64,000 nt of DNA from Apostichopus japonicus (taxonomy: Eukaryota > Echinodermata > Holothuroidea > Aspidochirotida > Stichopodidae), in NCBI RefSeq assembly GCF_037975245.1, contig NC_092561.1, forward strand, positions 2,807,501-2,871,500, given 5' to 3'. Shown in pieces: positions 37,041 through 50,111 of the stretch (its first letter is position 1; the number at the start of each line of letters is the position of its first letter). Below the pieces are notes generated by a model. The model did no database searches, had not been told where the DNA came from, and saw nothing but the letters and a program-made list of their open reading frames with translations. The translations under genes and the position numbers were made by a program.

Positions 37041-40000
37041 CTGATATATTGAACATACAGTGGGCTAATACTCAGTCAATAGTGTTGTTTTACGAGCGGC
37101 TTTCATGCGCGTGAGTAATATTAATAGTAAGGAGTGTTTTGTAAAACCGCGCTGCTGTTTGTTCGACTCATCGATCAACCGTCATCGACTGTAAATAATG
37201 GATGAATAAATTCATTTGAGAAAATTAATGCTACCTCTCTTCATCATTTCGTATGACTCTGCTCTTCACTGAGTAGTGGACCACGTTCGGCGCTACAATA
37301 ATAAGACCAATTGATTGCGGCGGCCCTGCAAGACTTACTAGCTAGTACAATACTGTCGCTTATTGCAATTTTCGATAGTCATGTACGTCGATATCTTTGA
37401 ACATTGAGATTTCGCCAAGAAGAAGCTCTGTCATTCATCTTATTTCCTTTTGACAGAGTTGGTTCCCAATTGACGTTTCAGTGGAAATTCATTTGTTTTT
37501 TTTTATCAGTCGGAGATCTAACCTCAAGAAAAAATCCGTTTTTGCGCAATTATTAGCCACGAGAAGTCTTACCGGAATTAGTAAAAACTACTCTCCTCCG
37601 GATTACGAAGTTGCGCGAATCCAATCGACACCACATACGTAAATTGTCGGAATTATGCATTTCCATAAATTTAGGAAGCGTTAACTTACTTCATATATGA
37701 CGTAGAACATTTCTTTACCCGAGAATATCCGAGTTTTGACGGACCTAAACTGCTGGGGTACGGTTGACGACGAATAAATGAACGTTACTTACTAGTGAGG
37801 TGAGTATCTAAATTTTAGCTCCGATGTTATCTGTGACATTGCCGTCTTAAGTCACCAGTTGTACTAAAGAGTGTATTTTCTAGTATAAAACATTTTTTAT
37901 ACAATATACCACCACTGCATTTCACAGTTAAATGAGGTTATTTTTGGCCTGCTGAAAATGAGACCTTCAACGTGTTGCTTGGGTCTTTTACTTTTATCCT
38001 ATCGTATACACTACACGAAGCGATCAGTGCTTAGGCTTCGCAATCGCATTAACAAAGCTACTGAGTACACATGTATTTGTCAGTAGCCTAGCCTATTACC
38101 TTGTTATTGTAGTAGTACGTACACATAACACAGGGTAAATTATGAATATGAGTTGGGGTAAGCCCCAGGAGTGCGTGGGCCTACATAGTGTTTTGGTAAA
38201 ATACTAGGCCTAGTAATAGGGTACTTACTTAGCATTAGTGACACACTCCCTAATAGTAATGATAGTTATTACCTAGGCCTATTCCTCTTATCTCAAAATC
38301 AAATCTGTCTGCTTACAGCCTCCTTGTTTATTATTAGTTAGGTATCTTTGATTCTAAATGCTACCTGCATAGTTCGGTGTCCCTACTTCTAAATTATAGC
38401 CAAGTTCAGATCTTGAACTTTAGCTGTTGTGTGGTGTTTTTGAAGTCCTACTAGTATTTCAAACTTTCTTGATGAATACCATTTACAAAAGTACAAGCAA
38501 TAGCCTAACTTATTCCTATACCATTTCAGACATGTTTTTCTAATCTAAGTAGGCTAAACCTAGGATTTGGCATATTGTTGGGTTAATTTCTAAGGCCAGC
38601 CATTAGCCTCCTGTATGATGTAGGAGTTGAGGGCAGTCCTATAGCCAGGTTTGGGGTATAGGGTATGAGCTAGGAATAGGATACAGACCTACATATCCTG
38701 AGACCGAGTCACTGTTTGATAATGCCATAGCCTTGCCTATCTTTAGTTAGTTGCAGACCAAGTAGTAGTACTATGCTAGTGCTTGCTGTTTACATTTTAT
38801 ATAGGCTAGTCTAAGCCCATTAAGTGTCATTTTATATTATACTTTGTTATTATCTTAGCTCTTTGCTGTTTTAGTGATGTAGTTATTGTTGTGAATAAGC
38901 TTGTAGTTATCCATTGCTATGCCTAAGGAAAGTGCATGCAAAACTTTGCATCCTAGTAAAACAAGTGGGCAATTTAAAGGTGCCTGCAGAGTAAATCTCG
39001 CTACTGGCATATTGGTCAGACACTTCCACGCCACGTTCAGTTGGTCATCAACTTGAGAGAACTAGGTATATATAATGATGACTGTATTTGCCAGTCAGAA
39101 GAAATATTCCAAACCCCCAGGAAATGAACCACCCTAACAGAGAGGACACAACAGGTCCCATGGAAGAGAATGTACTGTCGTGTGATGTTCTAGTGCCGAC
39201 AAAATTCATGAAACTATTGTCACTTGCATACTGTTATTGCTGCCTTTGTTTGAGTGCCTGCTTTTTGGGCCTGCCACTCATAAACATTTACTTATTTTTT
39301 TCTTTCCACAGTATGAGCAGAAGCATATAGTCTACTTGTATGATAGTAAGTTTACAAGTAGTGTATGAAAACCACAATGGGTTGCCTTCATACTAATAAC
39401 ACATATCAACCTCTTCCAACCTTCAGTCAACATTTTTGGAACTGGTTATTTTTTTATTTTAGCAAGATTTGCTTTCATAATGATCACCGTTGTCAAGCAT
39501 TCAGGTTGGTTGTTGATAGCTTTAAGAAATCTTTAAAATAAACAATCTTGTATGGAGGCAGCTCATTGTTTATCATAAAAGGCTGAACAGGCTGGTAATA
39601 ACTGGTGATTATTTCAGCTATGCCAATTGTCATTTCTGATTTCTGACTCCATAATTTTCACCACTAAATTCGAAGTGACAGAATTCAGAAAAGTAACACT
39701 GCTTCATTTCAGTTTCAGATTTCTGTGTTTGTATACATGTACTAAACACGGTAGCTCTTTACCAGCCTGTCAGCTTATTGTGGCTCTTGTACATGTATTC
39801 TTCTCACTGTTTGCCTTATCATTGGCCATATCAATAATAATACTTCATCGTCACTCCAGTATCTAGCCTTTCACGTCACCACTGTTTGTTTGTGATTTGT
39901 CTCTCTTCACATTACAAGTACAGTTTTCCTGTCTGTCACATATTTCCGTCCAATGTTGTGGTATAAAAGTCTACCACTGTAAAGTACTCATCCTGCAAAT

Positions 40001-43000
40001 GCTTGAATTTTGTCTATTTGATAAAGTACTGCATCTTATTTCGGAGACCAAAACGTGTTTCCTTGGTAAAGATAATTTGTTTTAGTATTGTTTTGAAGCA
40101 AGTAACCAAAAATTTTCAACTTGTTAGTACTGGTTAAAGATTGCCCAGTGCAGGAAGAAAACAATGAATATTTGATTTTCCACACAACAAGTAACTGCAT
40201 ACAGAGTCTTCACTCTGTTTTTTTCCGTAGAGGGGTAGAAGGAGAGTTGAGATGGATATGTTAAAACAAGTAGTAGTATAACTTTCAGTTTTGAACACAG
40301 TGAACTCTTCCATGGAAAGATCTATCCATAAATGATTAAGCATTCTGTTTGAAGATGGTTTTGTTGGGGGGGGGGTATTCATTTTTGTATTTAAATATCT
40401 TGCATTCATTGAAAGATATTGTCAAAAGAAAGAATAATGTGTTTCACAAAGTAAGGTTTTATTATTGTTATTGTAATTGGTATATACAATAAGAAGCAGT
40501 GCATTTAACTACATCAAAACAAGTTACCATTGGGTCTACTTCTAATGACTTGTCTTGCAAAATGATTCCATTTCCTTTGCACAACACCTTTTATGTTACT
40601 ATTTGCCAAAGTGGTCACACCCATTTATTAAGTTATTGCCATTTTCTATAACTTGCCTACAAACTGCTAATAGCATTCCTGTACATTTGCTTTAAAAGAG
40701 ATCAAAATTATATATATTTATCAAAGCTTTTATATATGCATATGTTCACTGCACATCTTGTGTTGCGGAAATGTTAACTTCTTACACTTATAATAACCAT
40801 ACATAACGCAATATGAAATACGCTTGCTTGGTGGGTGCAATCGCATCCTATAGATGCTTTTTTAAACTTTGGTTAACCCTTGCCGAAAAGGTCGCCTTGC
40901 TTTCTTGCAAGTCTTCCTGTAAGTACTGTAGTACTGTAGAATTATGGTTGTAATGTAATCATTGTATCACTTGATTTTATGCTTTCTAGCAGTAGCACTA
41001 TCATGTTACTTTTGACAGTTTCAAAGAGTTCACATAATTATACCATTTCATTTAATAGATATATTTCTGTTTCCCCTTTCTTCATTCGGTATACAGTACT
41101 TCCAAGAGCAGCCATATTACATTTATCAAAGTTGTCACACTTATGTGCTTGTTTTTATGCACAACTCTGTTAGCTTTGGTTCCCTGTTTGTCATTACTTG
41201 TACAGTTGGACAGCTATAAATTTGTATCAGTGTCAAAGTGGTCACCAAAAACATATATGCTTTCTTTCATTTTTATTATAAAAAGAACAAATGTATTACA
41301 TTTTTCAGTATGAAAAGTGGATGCACATTATATTCTCTTTTGTTTTCATAATAATCAGTACAACTATATTCCTTCACATTATTTAAATGATCATTTTGCT
41401 CATTAGTTGTGCAGCCTTGTTACCTTGATTATGTTTTTGTTTGTTATTGCTAAATGTGCTTTTCTACCTCTGCATTCATTACCTTGACAGCTATTGAATA
41501 TTATAGCCAATTATTTATCAAATTTTACATTTTACTATACTGCTAAAGAATTCCGCTCATTTCTATGTTTACTTATCATATCCTTTCATACCACAAGCAG
41601 CCAACCATTATTTCAAAGTTGCAAATTACCTGCACATATTTTAAGATCTTGATATGTAATATATACGTGTCTGTAAGTTTTGTCACTGCCATTTGCCAAT
41701 TTGTATTCTAACAGTAGTCACACATGTAGTCACACATGTATTATATTCTGACTATATAGATATCTAGTACCTCATTACATAGTCAAACTGATACAAGGTA
41801 ATAAACTTCATGTCCTTCCTCACCAAATGGTATCTTCCAACTTTTACGCATGGTTTGGCTTTCATAGCAATTGCATCAGAGATGGTGTGCCTTTCATATC
41901 AAAAACTGTGGTAACTTTCATGTGCAAGTTAATTATTATTTTATTATCTATCTTTTATAGTTTTAATACGATATAGTTTTATGTAGTGGCATAGTACTTG
42001 TGTAGCATAGTACTTGTGTAGCAGTTGTGTGGAATTCTATGATTTGCAGACTTTTAACAAACTTTAAGAAAATTGTGTGCACACATCTTGCCTTGTGATG
42101 CTTATGCTTGTATAAAAGATATCACTCATATGTTATCTTCTGCTTCTTAGTGATGCTGGATGATACCACTAAGGTTTCTTGGCACATTCAGAATCGCTGC
42201 AAGGCAATGGTAATGACTGGAGTCACTCCTTAGACCTGGTAATATTCCCATGCAGAGTGAGAAAGCCTTATTTGCTGTCCAGTTGGTCATTAAATATTGA
42301 GAAAGAAAATATAACTGCTGATCACTCCCACATTTGGGTAGCACCCTGTGGTTCATATGCTGCAGTGAACCTCACTTGCACTAGGAACCAAGCTCAAAAT
42401 CTAACAGTACCCAGGCCAATTGACCTATTAAGGATTGCTGCACTGCAATTGTAATGAGCGGAGTCTGATCACTAAAGAGAGGAACTTGTAAATAATTTGT
42501 TTGGGGGGAACATTGCTTCTTATATTCCGCATGTGTGAAGGTATTTCTGAAGTGTAACCTTGCATATGCTAAGCCTTGTTCGATACAACAGCCAGTCTCT
42601 CTTGGCCTATTTAGATAGGCTACTATGAAGTGGTAAAGAGTGAGGGCTTTGGTGAATGGTTTATTGTAAAATTTGTGAATGTGGGACAGTTTATTTATCT
42701 CCTTTGTTTTGCTTTTAACCACTGTCAGCGCTTGCTTGATATCATATGAGCATATTTGTGAGAAAATATTTCCTATAACCCGCTTCTTATTTTTTTTTTT
42801 TTCATATGACCTTTCCATGTACTTAAACTTGTGCGGATAATCCCCATGTTTATATTAACATTATTTTTTAATAGCCATCAACATATTGTATCAATGAATA
42901 AAAATGTTGAAAAGGATTTCGGACTTTTTTTTAATTCTTTGATTGGTGCGAGTCATTGTCAGCAACCAGTATTATAAAAAAGAAATGCTCCCAATGGTGG

Positions 43001-43419
43001 AATGGGTGGGGGTAGCAGGAGTTGATATGTTTGTATACTACAGAATAAACTACTTAAGCATTCCCATAAAATATATCTATTAAGGCCCATTGCACACTTT
43101 ACTTGGGGTATCGTGCCCACGAGCCTCACCTAGGTGTGCCCATCTGACCCACCACCCGTCTCGACTTCCCACCTCTCCTGCCATAGCTTTCGACATGCAT
43201 GTATACTATGGAAGAAACCAACGCTCGATGATATTTGAAATTGCATTTTACATTATATGTACCATCCCTACCTCGATTAGGAGACACGAGTTGATCTAAA
43301 CGATAGAAGGTATTGATATACATGCGATCAAACCATAAGAGAAAATGTTCAGCTGAAATACCGCGGTAACATCAAGTCGAAATTCAATATAGCCGCCAGA
43401 CAAGCTAACGAAGTAACAT
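37041..43419. other. Long gene-free, element-poor region
   Basis: More than 6 kb with only random-looking ORFs, including a 145-codon minus-strand one at 42,381-42,818 that has no recognisable motif. GC-rich CCTAGGCCT-type words are frequent at 38,000-38,800. It could hold introns, a long 3' UTR or a noncoding transcript, but I cannot support any of these. Confidence 0.4.
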
Positions 43420-43930
43420 ACGCCCATTAAAAGCCCTATTGACTTACACACTAAATCACAAAAGTAATGTCTTCTCTAAGCCTAGATAGAAGTTTTCACT
43501 TGCTAAACGCTACCCATCACTGGATAGCTGACAAGTTGGCCTTTCATGGCACCATCAATTTTCCGTACCATGACCATGTAGATTTTTTGCTACGAGAGCC
43601 GGAACTTTTCGTCACTTGTAAACAAACCTCTCCACTCAGTGGTAAACAAATTTCCTACGCTGCTCCTTGGAGGCCTAAAGGGGTCTAAAATTGCCTCAAT
43701 TGACCCAATTGTTTAACCACATGTGCTTCCATTCATGTTCTTTAACATAAAAGCCACAAAGAAGCACATCCTAATTGATAACATAGCAAAAAAGTTGTTC
43801 TCCTGCTCCGAATTGGCACTTTTCCTGAAGGAGAACATTTGCCGCGGATTGATATTGACGCTAATAGGAGTATGCCACCACGAACGCATAATCTGCTTCT
43901 ATACGAACTGTGAAAAACCGTCTTAAGATG
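43420..43930 (+). repeat. Unclassified dispersed repeat, copy 1
   Basis: It shares long stretches with 53,955-54,360 in the same orientation, for example TGGCACCATCAAT and CTCCTGAAGG/TTCCTGAAGG blocks, starting at CCTATTGACTTACAC in both. No terminal repeats, tail or protein match was found, so the class is unknown. Confidence 0.65.
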
Positions 43931-44219
43931 TTAGATGTTCTGAATGCGACAAAACCCAAAAGGTATTTCACTTAACGTAATATTCGGGTCAGTTTTGAGT
44001 TATTTTAAGGCTTAATCGTGTTTTAGGAATGGTTTTTAAGCATCCTCCGGCAAGATCGTGGAACTGCTATCGAATTTTCTTGGCCTAATACCTCCTGCAA
44101 TATTTACGAAATTTCAACATAACATCCCACCTATGCATTAAGAAATCTTACCTGGCAGTAAGAAATCTGAAAATCAATTGCACAAAAAATGAGAAATTTA
44201 CAATCACAAGCAAAGGAAA
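43931..44219. other. Unassigned sequence before the LINE remnant
   Basis: AT-rich with nothing recognised. Confidence 0.35.
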
Positions 44220-45198
44220 TGAAATGAAAGTTGGAAGAAGTGTAAATATGTTGGAAGCTTGCTGTAGAGCGAAGAAGACATTAACAGAAGAATTGGTATA
44301 ACCAACGGTGCTTTCAACACACTGTCAAGCATTTTTAAAAGCAAAAACATAAGCCGGAACATTAAGCTTAGGAATTTTGAGACTTTATTAAAGAGTATTT
44401 TTTTGTACAATTGCGAACTGTGGGGCACAACGAAGGATCTTGATCGCAAAATTGACACTTTTCAAAGGAGACTACTTCGAAATATTCTCAACATTAGATG
44501 GACCAATAATAATTGGTTATCAAATGATGAGCTATACAAAGAAACCAACCAAACACCTTGGTCATCGATAGTCGGACATAGAAGATTGAGATTTTTCGGT
44601 CATGTAGCAAGACATCAGGAGGACGCTCCAGCAAAGGTTGCTTTAAGAGAAGCACTGAGACCAAGGGCGTAGGAACCAGGGGGCTGGGGGCGCCAGCCCC
44701 CAGTGAAAAAAATATGGAGGGGCGGAAGTATCATTCCGCCACCCCCCCCCCCCCCCGCTTCGCAAGTCAGAAAACCCCTTTTCATTTCCAAATAAGAAAA
44801 AATCTCATTTTGAGCACCAAATTGCATCTAAGGCCAGGTGAAAATGCAAAATTATATACAAAATGGAGTGGGTGGGTTGAAGTGTGCTATATTGCACCAA
44901 ACTGCATCTGAGGCCACCTGGAAATGTAAAATAATTCCAAACGGGAGGGGGACACCCCCTCCACTTGGACCCCTCCCCCAGGCCGGCCATCAGTCTTCAG
45001 CCCCCCCCCCACTCAAAAGTACCTTCCTACGCAACTGACTGAGACATACTGCTAAACCAGTTGGAAGGCCCGTGACTACCTTGCTTGGAAAAATAAAGTC
45101 CCAATTCAAGGACATTGATATTAACAATTTCGAGGAAGCAATAAACCTTGCGCAAGATCGTGATACGTGGCGGAGGTTAATCACTGAGCATGTTGGAT
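44220..45198 (+). mobile_element. LINE remnant: reverse-transcriptase C-terminal region, split by a MITE
   Basis: The frame 44,403-44,661 reads LYNCELWGTTKDLDRKIDTF with downstream FQRRLLRNILNIRW and RRLRFFGHVARH, the classic C-terminal block of many non-LTR reverse transcriptases. The same protein resumes after the MITE at 45,046 (GRPVTTLLGKI...DRDTWRRLI) and stops at 45,199. Upstream of 44,400 the frame has stops. No catalytic core remains. Confidence 0.85.
44662..45037. mobile_element. hAT-like MITE, GC-rich ends, inserted in the LINE
   Basis: The ends CAAGGGCGTAGGAACC and (reverse complement) CAGTTGCGTAGGAAGG are inverted repeats. The 8-bp duplication ACTGAGAC flanks both sides exactly (44,654-44,661 and 45,038-45,045). 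Taking the element and one duplication out rejoins the LINE reading frame, which proves the insertion boundaries. It is 376 bp with long G and C runs near its ends and no ORF. Confidence 0.9.
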
Positions 45199-45488
45199 AG
45201 ACGAGACTCAACTTATTACTACTAATATGCATTAAATATTTTTTTTTCTACGCGCATGTGTCTTTCTTAGGCATTATGAGTCATATTTGGCAATAAATGG
45301 TTATCGGAAAACTATATGCGTGCAACCTTACGCGATCGCCGTAATTCAAACGTAATGATATGCAAAATCGGTAAAAAAATCGGAGGTCACGGGGGCAGAT
45401 CTCCGACTGTTATATTGCACGAATCATTTATCCTCTAGGGGAAATACTTTTCCTTAAGAACAGATTCTCAATGCCAATTAGAGGGTGT

Positions 45489-45519
45489 AACGTTTGGATT
45501 TTAGCAGGATCTTCTTCAG
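45489..45519 (-). ncRNA. Degenerate hammerhead motif, third locus
   Basis: Minus strand: CTGAAGA, hairpin GATCCTGCTAAAATC, then CAAACGTT where an active hammerhead has GAAACGUH. One core G is lost and helix II is partly unpaired, so it should be inactive. It marks another Penelope-type scrap. Confidence 0.5.
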
Positions 45520-45816
45520 AGACTTACTTAGTCTTGGCCAAATTGTTTGTAATACTCTCCTTCTCGCGTGCAAACTGTACATGCCTCAGAGTCCGTTTCT
45601 GCCTATACCACGAATGTGCTTGTCCGCTGTATTTTACATGCCATAGGATTTGTCCGATACAAACGTCTTGGACATTTCTCCAAAGAGGGGCGTGAACATA
45701 TGCAACACAAAATCTTTATTCATATTATTGTTACGTAATTTGCTAACAAAATTACTTACAAATCTTAACACGTATGCCATTACTCTAAATAGCTTTTTCC
45801 AATTTCCAATTTCCAG

Positions 45817-45882
45817 TTTTCACAAACAGATGGTTTGGTTTTAGATCCATGGATCTAAAAACAAACCACATGTTTGTGAAAA
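45817..45882. repeat. 66-bp near-perfect palindrome
   Basis: The centre TTTTAGATCCATGGATCTAA (with AA following) is perfectly self-complementary, and similarity continues outward to TTTTCACAAACA on the left and TGTTTGTGAAAA on the right with few mismatches. There is no loop, so it is a cruciform-type palindrome and not a microRNA hairpin. It lies just past the truncated end of the BEL element. Confidence 0.8.
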
Positions 45883-45939
45883 AATAGACATTTTAGTAAG
45901 ATACGACACACATTTTCTGAGCTCCTGATTGTTCCCTTC

Positions 45940-46670
45940 AGGAGCCACCTTGTTTTCTGGCCAATCCTGTGAGGATCCCTTCAAATACTCAGGACCAGAC
46001 CATCACAGTTGATTACTTTTCAGCTTTACAGTAGCGGTGCGTCGTGAAGCGATATCCGCAGGATTATGTTTTGTTGGTACATACCGCCATTGTCTTGGGT
46101 TAGTTACATGTTGTATCTCTCTAACACGACAGGCCACAAATGTTTAAACTTCTACCTCTACCCCTAATCCACCACAGAGTATTTTCACTGTCACTCCAAA
46201 ACATTACAACTTCCAGATTATATTTCAACACTTCTGTTATATAGACTGAGTCAATCTCAACCTCAAAATTGCTGCCATTAACCGAGCCAAGAAACACATG
46301 TGGCCTTCAGAGGTGCTACCTTTGTTTTTGAGTCTACAATTTTAATACTAACATGACCATTTTGGATGCCCTTCGGATAAATATCAGCACTAAATGCTTC
46401 ATTAGAAGCGTCCACAAATGTATGTAACTCAATATTTTGGCTCCAATCCTGACACAAACACCTGTTGACACTAATACAGCTCAAATGTTCTAGATTCGCA
46501 AGCCAGTTATTAATTTTATCTCTTAATTCTCCTTCAAGGGACTCATCCGAACCAAACGCACTGGCCCATATCTCCTGCATAAGAATTTTTCCTTCAATTA
46601 ATACAGGGGATACAAAACCCATAGGGTCAAAAATAGACGACATTCTACTTAACACCTTTCGCTTTGTCAA
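45940..46670 (-). pseudogene. BEL/Pao RNase H-side region of pol
   Basis: The frame at 46,670-46,278 has SSIFDPMGFVSPVLIEGKIL and HTFVDASNEAF, hallmark blocks between reverse transcriptase and RNase H in BEL/Pao. Broken frames down to about 45,950 retain FWSDSE and PTKHNPADIASR-like blocks of RNase H. The integrase that should follow is missing. Confidence 0.8.
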
Positions 46671-46805
46671 CCCTTCAGGAATTACTTCACTCTTTTTGGG
46701 TGCACTGTTCAGAACACCAGGTTAACCCCAATGTGCTAACTGAAGGTAACTCATTTTCAGTGAGACTGATTTGTTTGACTCTTTGATCTTGGGGAATTAT
46801 CTCCA

Positions 46806-47517
46806 TCACCTCTTTGAATTTGAGAGCCACTTTGTGGCATTCATTCCTGCCTTACTCCACAACTCTTTTAAACCACGATACAACTCAATTCCAGCATCAG
46901 TGTCATTTACAGAATACATAGTATCATTCATATAGGTACTTTTAAGAATGGCCTCCGCCGCTAGAGGGTACTCTATTTTATGTTGTTTTGCATTTTCCTT
47001 TGAAATAACCTGTGATATGAAAGGAGCAGCATTAATCCCAAATACTACCCTATTAAATTCATACACCTCAGGCTTAGTGGGCTGTTCAAGGTTAGACCAA
47101 AGAAATCTTAACATATTTCTATCTTCCTTAGCGATCAGTATTTGTAAGTTCAATTCCGAAATGTCACAAATCAAGCCTACTGGCCTACTCCTGAATCTAA
47201 GTAGGACATCAAAAAGATTATTTTGGAGTTTGGCCCATTTGTGATGACATAATTTAAAGCTACACCGTCACACTTAGTTGAACCATCAAATACCATCCGT
47301 ATCTTAGTTGTTTCTCTGAGAGGCTTAACTACAGAAAAATGTGTAAGAAACCATTGTGGACCAGTAATATTAGCAGGGTCCACCTCTTAATTTCTCTGAA
47401 TTTTACATCATTACATAGCTTCTTTTCCAAGTAATTTAACCTATTTTCTGCAACCTGTCTGTTGCCCTTGGGCATTTCAACTTTATTATCCTTCCATGGT
47501 ATTTTTACTTCATACAT
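46806..47517 (-). pseudogene. BEL/Pao reverse transcriptase fragment
   Basis: Frames at 47,383-47,177 (RMVFDGSTKCDGVALNYVI) and 47,174-46,806 (FGINAAPFISQ and YMND) cover the fingers and palm. The catalytic box reads YMND, where BEL/Pao normally has YVDD, so the second Asp pair is altered. Stops separate the frames. Confidence 0.85.
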
Positions 47518-47750
47518 TCTTTAACAAACTTCATAGTATGCATATCCTCCTCTGTTTGAAATGTTTGATCTTTTACAATCCTTTTTTTTTCTATCTCCCA
47601 GAACCTTTGAAGCAATTGGTCAACTTTAGTTTCCTCTTTTGTGGTACATTTAAAGGTATTAGCTTGGTTTCACATAATAGGAGGAATACCTACTGCACTT
47701 AGTTGTAGGAACAACACATGTCCAACCAAGTGGTGTTTGTCTAGCCACAG

Positions 47751-48191
47751 TTACCCTGGTCTTCCAACCCGCTCTTCTAATGCCAAATGAAACTCTGCAT
47801 AATCCACTCCAATTAACATATCTTCAATCCCTTTACTTGGATATAAGAACTCAATATCCTTCAAGTGGTTCCAATCTTTGGACACTTTTGACCAATTTGT
47901 AGGTTCTAAACCCCCACACACATTATCTACAGTTATTGCCTTTAATTTATGCCTCTTAGTCTGACCTATTCCAGATACTTTGAACTCAACAGCTGTAGTT
48001 TCAAATCTTTCCTCTTTACCATTCAATAGGCTCACAACTACTTCATCTTGACTCCCAACTATTCCCAACTCAGAAGCAACACCACTGTTTATATATGTTT
48101 GTTCACTGCCATCATCGAGTAGTGCGTTGACAGTTAAGCATTTCTTACCATTATGAACTTTAACAGGTAATACTCTTAGTGCCATACCCAA
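47751..48191 (-). pseudogene. BEL/Pao aspartic protease region
   Basis: A 146-codon frame with ALLDDGSEQTYI, the D-S/D-G active-site block of the BEL/Pao protease, followed by IGVDYAEFHL. The frame itself is uninterrupted but its neighbours are broken. Confidence 0.8.
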
Positions 48192-48296
48192 TTTTTATTG
48201 AGGTAATTATTTGTAGTATTAATATTGACAATCACATTTTCAGTGACAGAACTTGGGTGTTTCTCCCCTTCCCTGGTGTTTTGTGGTTCAACGGTT

Positions 48297-49500
48297 TTAT
48301 TTTTTTGTTTTATGTAATAACCGATTATGGTCCCCTGTGCATCCATCAATCCCACAGTATATTTTTCTTGTGCAATCTTTAGCCAAATGTCTCCCTAAAC
48401 ATTTAAAACATAATTTATACTTTACTGCTAACTCCCATCTTGAATCAATGGTTAGGCATTTAAATTCACTACACTCCCAAACTCTGTGACTCTCTTTTTT
48501 GTTACAACCAATACAAACCATATTCTCTGTTTGTCTTTGTGTTGTGTTCATTTTCTGTTGGGTAAATGTCCTATCTTCTGTCTTCTTGACATCTTCTCGG
48601 TTTGAAGACCTTCCTGGAGCACCATCTCCTTCCCTACAACTTCCGAACACAGGATCTGTTAATTCTCTTGCTGTGTTTTTAAAAACTTTACAACATCCGG
48701 CAGTGTCGCATTTCTGTCGGTTCGTGTTTTTATCCTATAACTCTCACTGGACCAGCGATTCTGAAGAAACCTTGTTAGTTTTCCAACGATTTGTTTTAAA
48801 CTTGCCTGGTTATTCAGTTCCGTGAGACAATCCAAGGCAGCTAAGGCTTCATGGCAAATCTCTAAGTCATCTGAGAACTTCTGAATATTACTGGAATCAA
48901 CTCGGACCCTACTGGTTACTTTGTTAATCCATGCTTGGGCCACAGTGGATGAATTTCCATAACGGCCTATTAATGTTCTCCATGCACTATTTAGACCATC
49001 TTGGGGGTGATTTTAACACAAAAACTGTATTCCTTCTAATGCCTCACCAATACAGAGTGCCATCAACGTGTTAAGTTTAACACTATCATCATTTATAAAA
49101 GCTGTCATGTTTTGGAATCTGGCTATGAATGAATGGTAGAACAGGGGGTTTCCATCAAACTGCTGGTTCGGGTTTTGTCGAGGTAATGACATAAGAGCAA
49201 ACAGGGTGCTCAAGTTCTCTGCATTCAAACTTTGATTAGGCCCAGGGCTAGGGTTAGACCTAAACATGCTCTCATGTTCATTTTCATTTAGGCCGTGTTC
49301 ATCGTGGGTCTCAGTTGCTCCCTCGGGGTGTGTACAGGGGCAATTAGGGTTTGATCTTCCTTGCCGTTACTGTTTGCAAGTAGGCTTAGTAGTTTCTTTG
49401 TGTCTTTCTTTATCTTCAAATATGCCATTTGACAATCCATCATCCACTTTTCTTCACTTTCAAATTTTTCTTCTTTCTCTAATAAGTCAATCAATTCCAA
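48297..49500 (-). pseudogene. BEL/Pao gag remnant
   Basis: Frames at 49,500-49,288, 49,267-49,013, 48,943-48,659 and 48,650-48,297 form one gag in pieces. The last has two zinc-knuckle-like motifs (CIGC...H...C and CFKCLGRHLAKDC). The 49,267-49,013 frame has FDGNPLFYHSFIARF, typical of the gag N-terminal domain of BEL elements. Confidence 0.8.
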
Positions 49501-49680
49501 ATGGGCTTCCTCTACACTCTAGAATATCTTCTCTGACTTTTCTAGGGCTTCTTCAATTATTACAGAATCTCTACAGTCCTCATTAACTCTGAGAGCTCAT
49601 TTATTGATCTTGTTAACGCATATTTACGGTTTCTCCGCGATATTTTATTTTATTTATGTTCTCCATGTTTAATCTTTATT

Positions 49681-50111
49681 TTCTTACCAGAATTTCCGTA
49701 AGTCACTTCACTCCGTTTCACAGGCTTCACAATGGTGTATAAAATTAAATCCGTCGTTATTAGTCATCAATGTTCATTTTCTTTGTTTTCTCCGAAGATT
49801 ACCCTTGATGCTTTTTAACCTCGCTCTGCTACCATTTTGGTCTGCAGAATCGCTGCTATCTCCACCAAAAGATTTAAATTAAACCCAGAGTTTAGTTTTC
49901 TTCGTATTTTTTAGATCGCCATCTTGTTGATCACTTGTAAACAACCTCGTTCACGAACATAAAATATTATTACTACATTATTTTACTCTTATATTGCACG
50001 TACATAGCGCCCTCTATTCTCTTCTCTACTCCTTCAGATCAGTTACTACTTAGCGTCTTTAAGACGCATCATATTTTGTATTACGAAAACCACTTAAACG
50101 ATATAGGTGTA
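49681..50111. other. Flank of the BEL remnant
   Basis: Expected position of the 5' LTR, but no matching repeat lies at the other end of the element, so I cannot define one. A CAAGATGGCGATC motif (YY1-like, minus strand) occurs near 49,917-49,929. Confidence 0.35.

Larger units (their letters stand above)
45930..49680 (-). mobile_element. BEL/Pao LTR retrotransposon remnant, truncated
   Basis: Minus-strand order gag, aspartic protease, reverse transcriptase, RNase H is that of BEL/Pao elements. It stops near 45,930, before the integrase. I found no pair of LTRs flanking it. Frames are interrupted many times, so it is inactive. Confidence 0.85.

Noticed and set aside
42381-42818. 145-codon minus-strand ORF as a gene
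   Set aside because: No recognisable domain, composition like random AT-rich sequence, no supporting splice sites or relatives in the window.
45817-45882. microRNA precursor
   Set aside because: The inverted repeat is a continuous palindrome with no loop, unlike a pre-miRNA hairpin.
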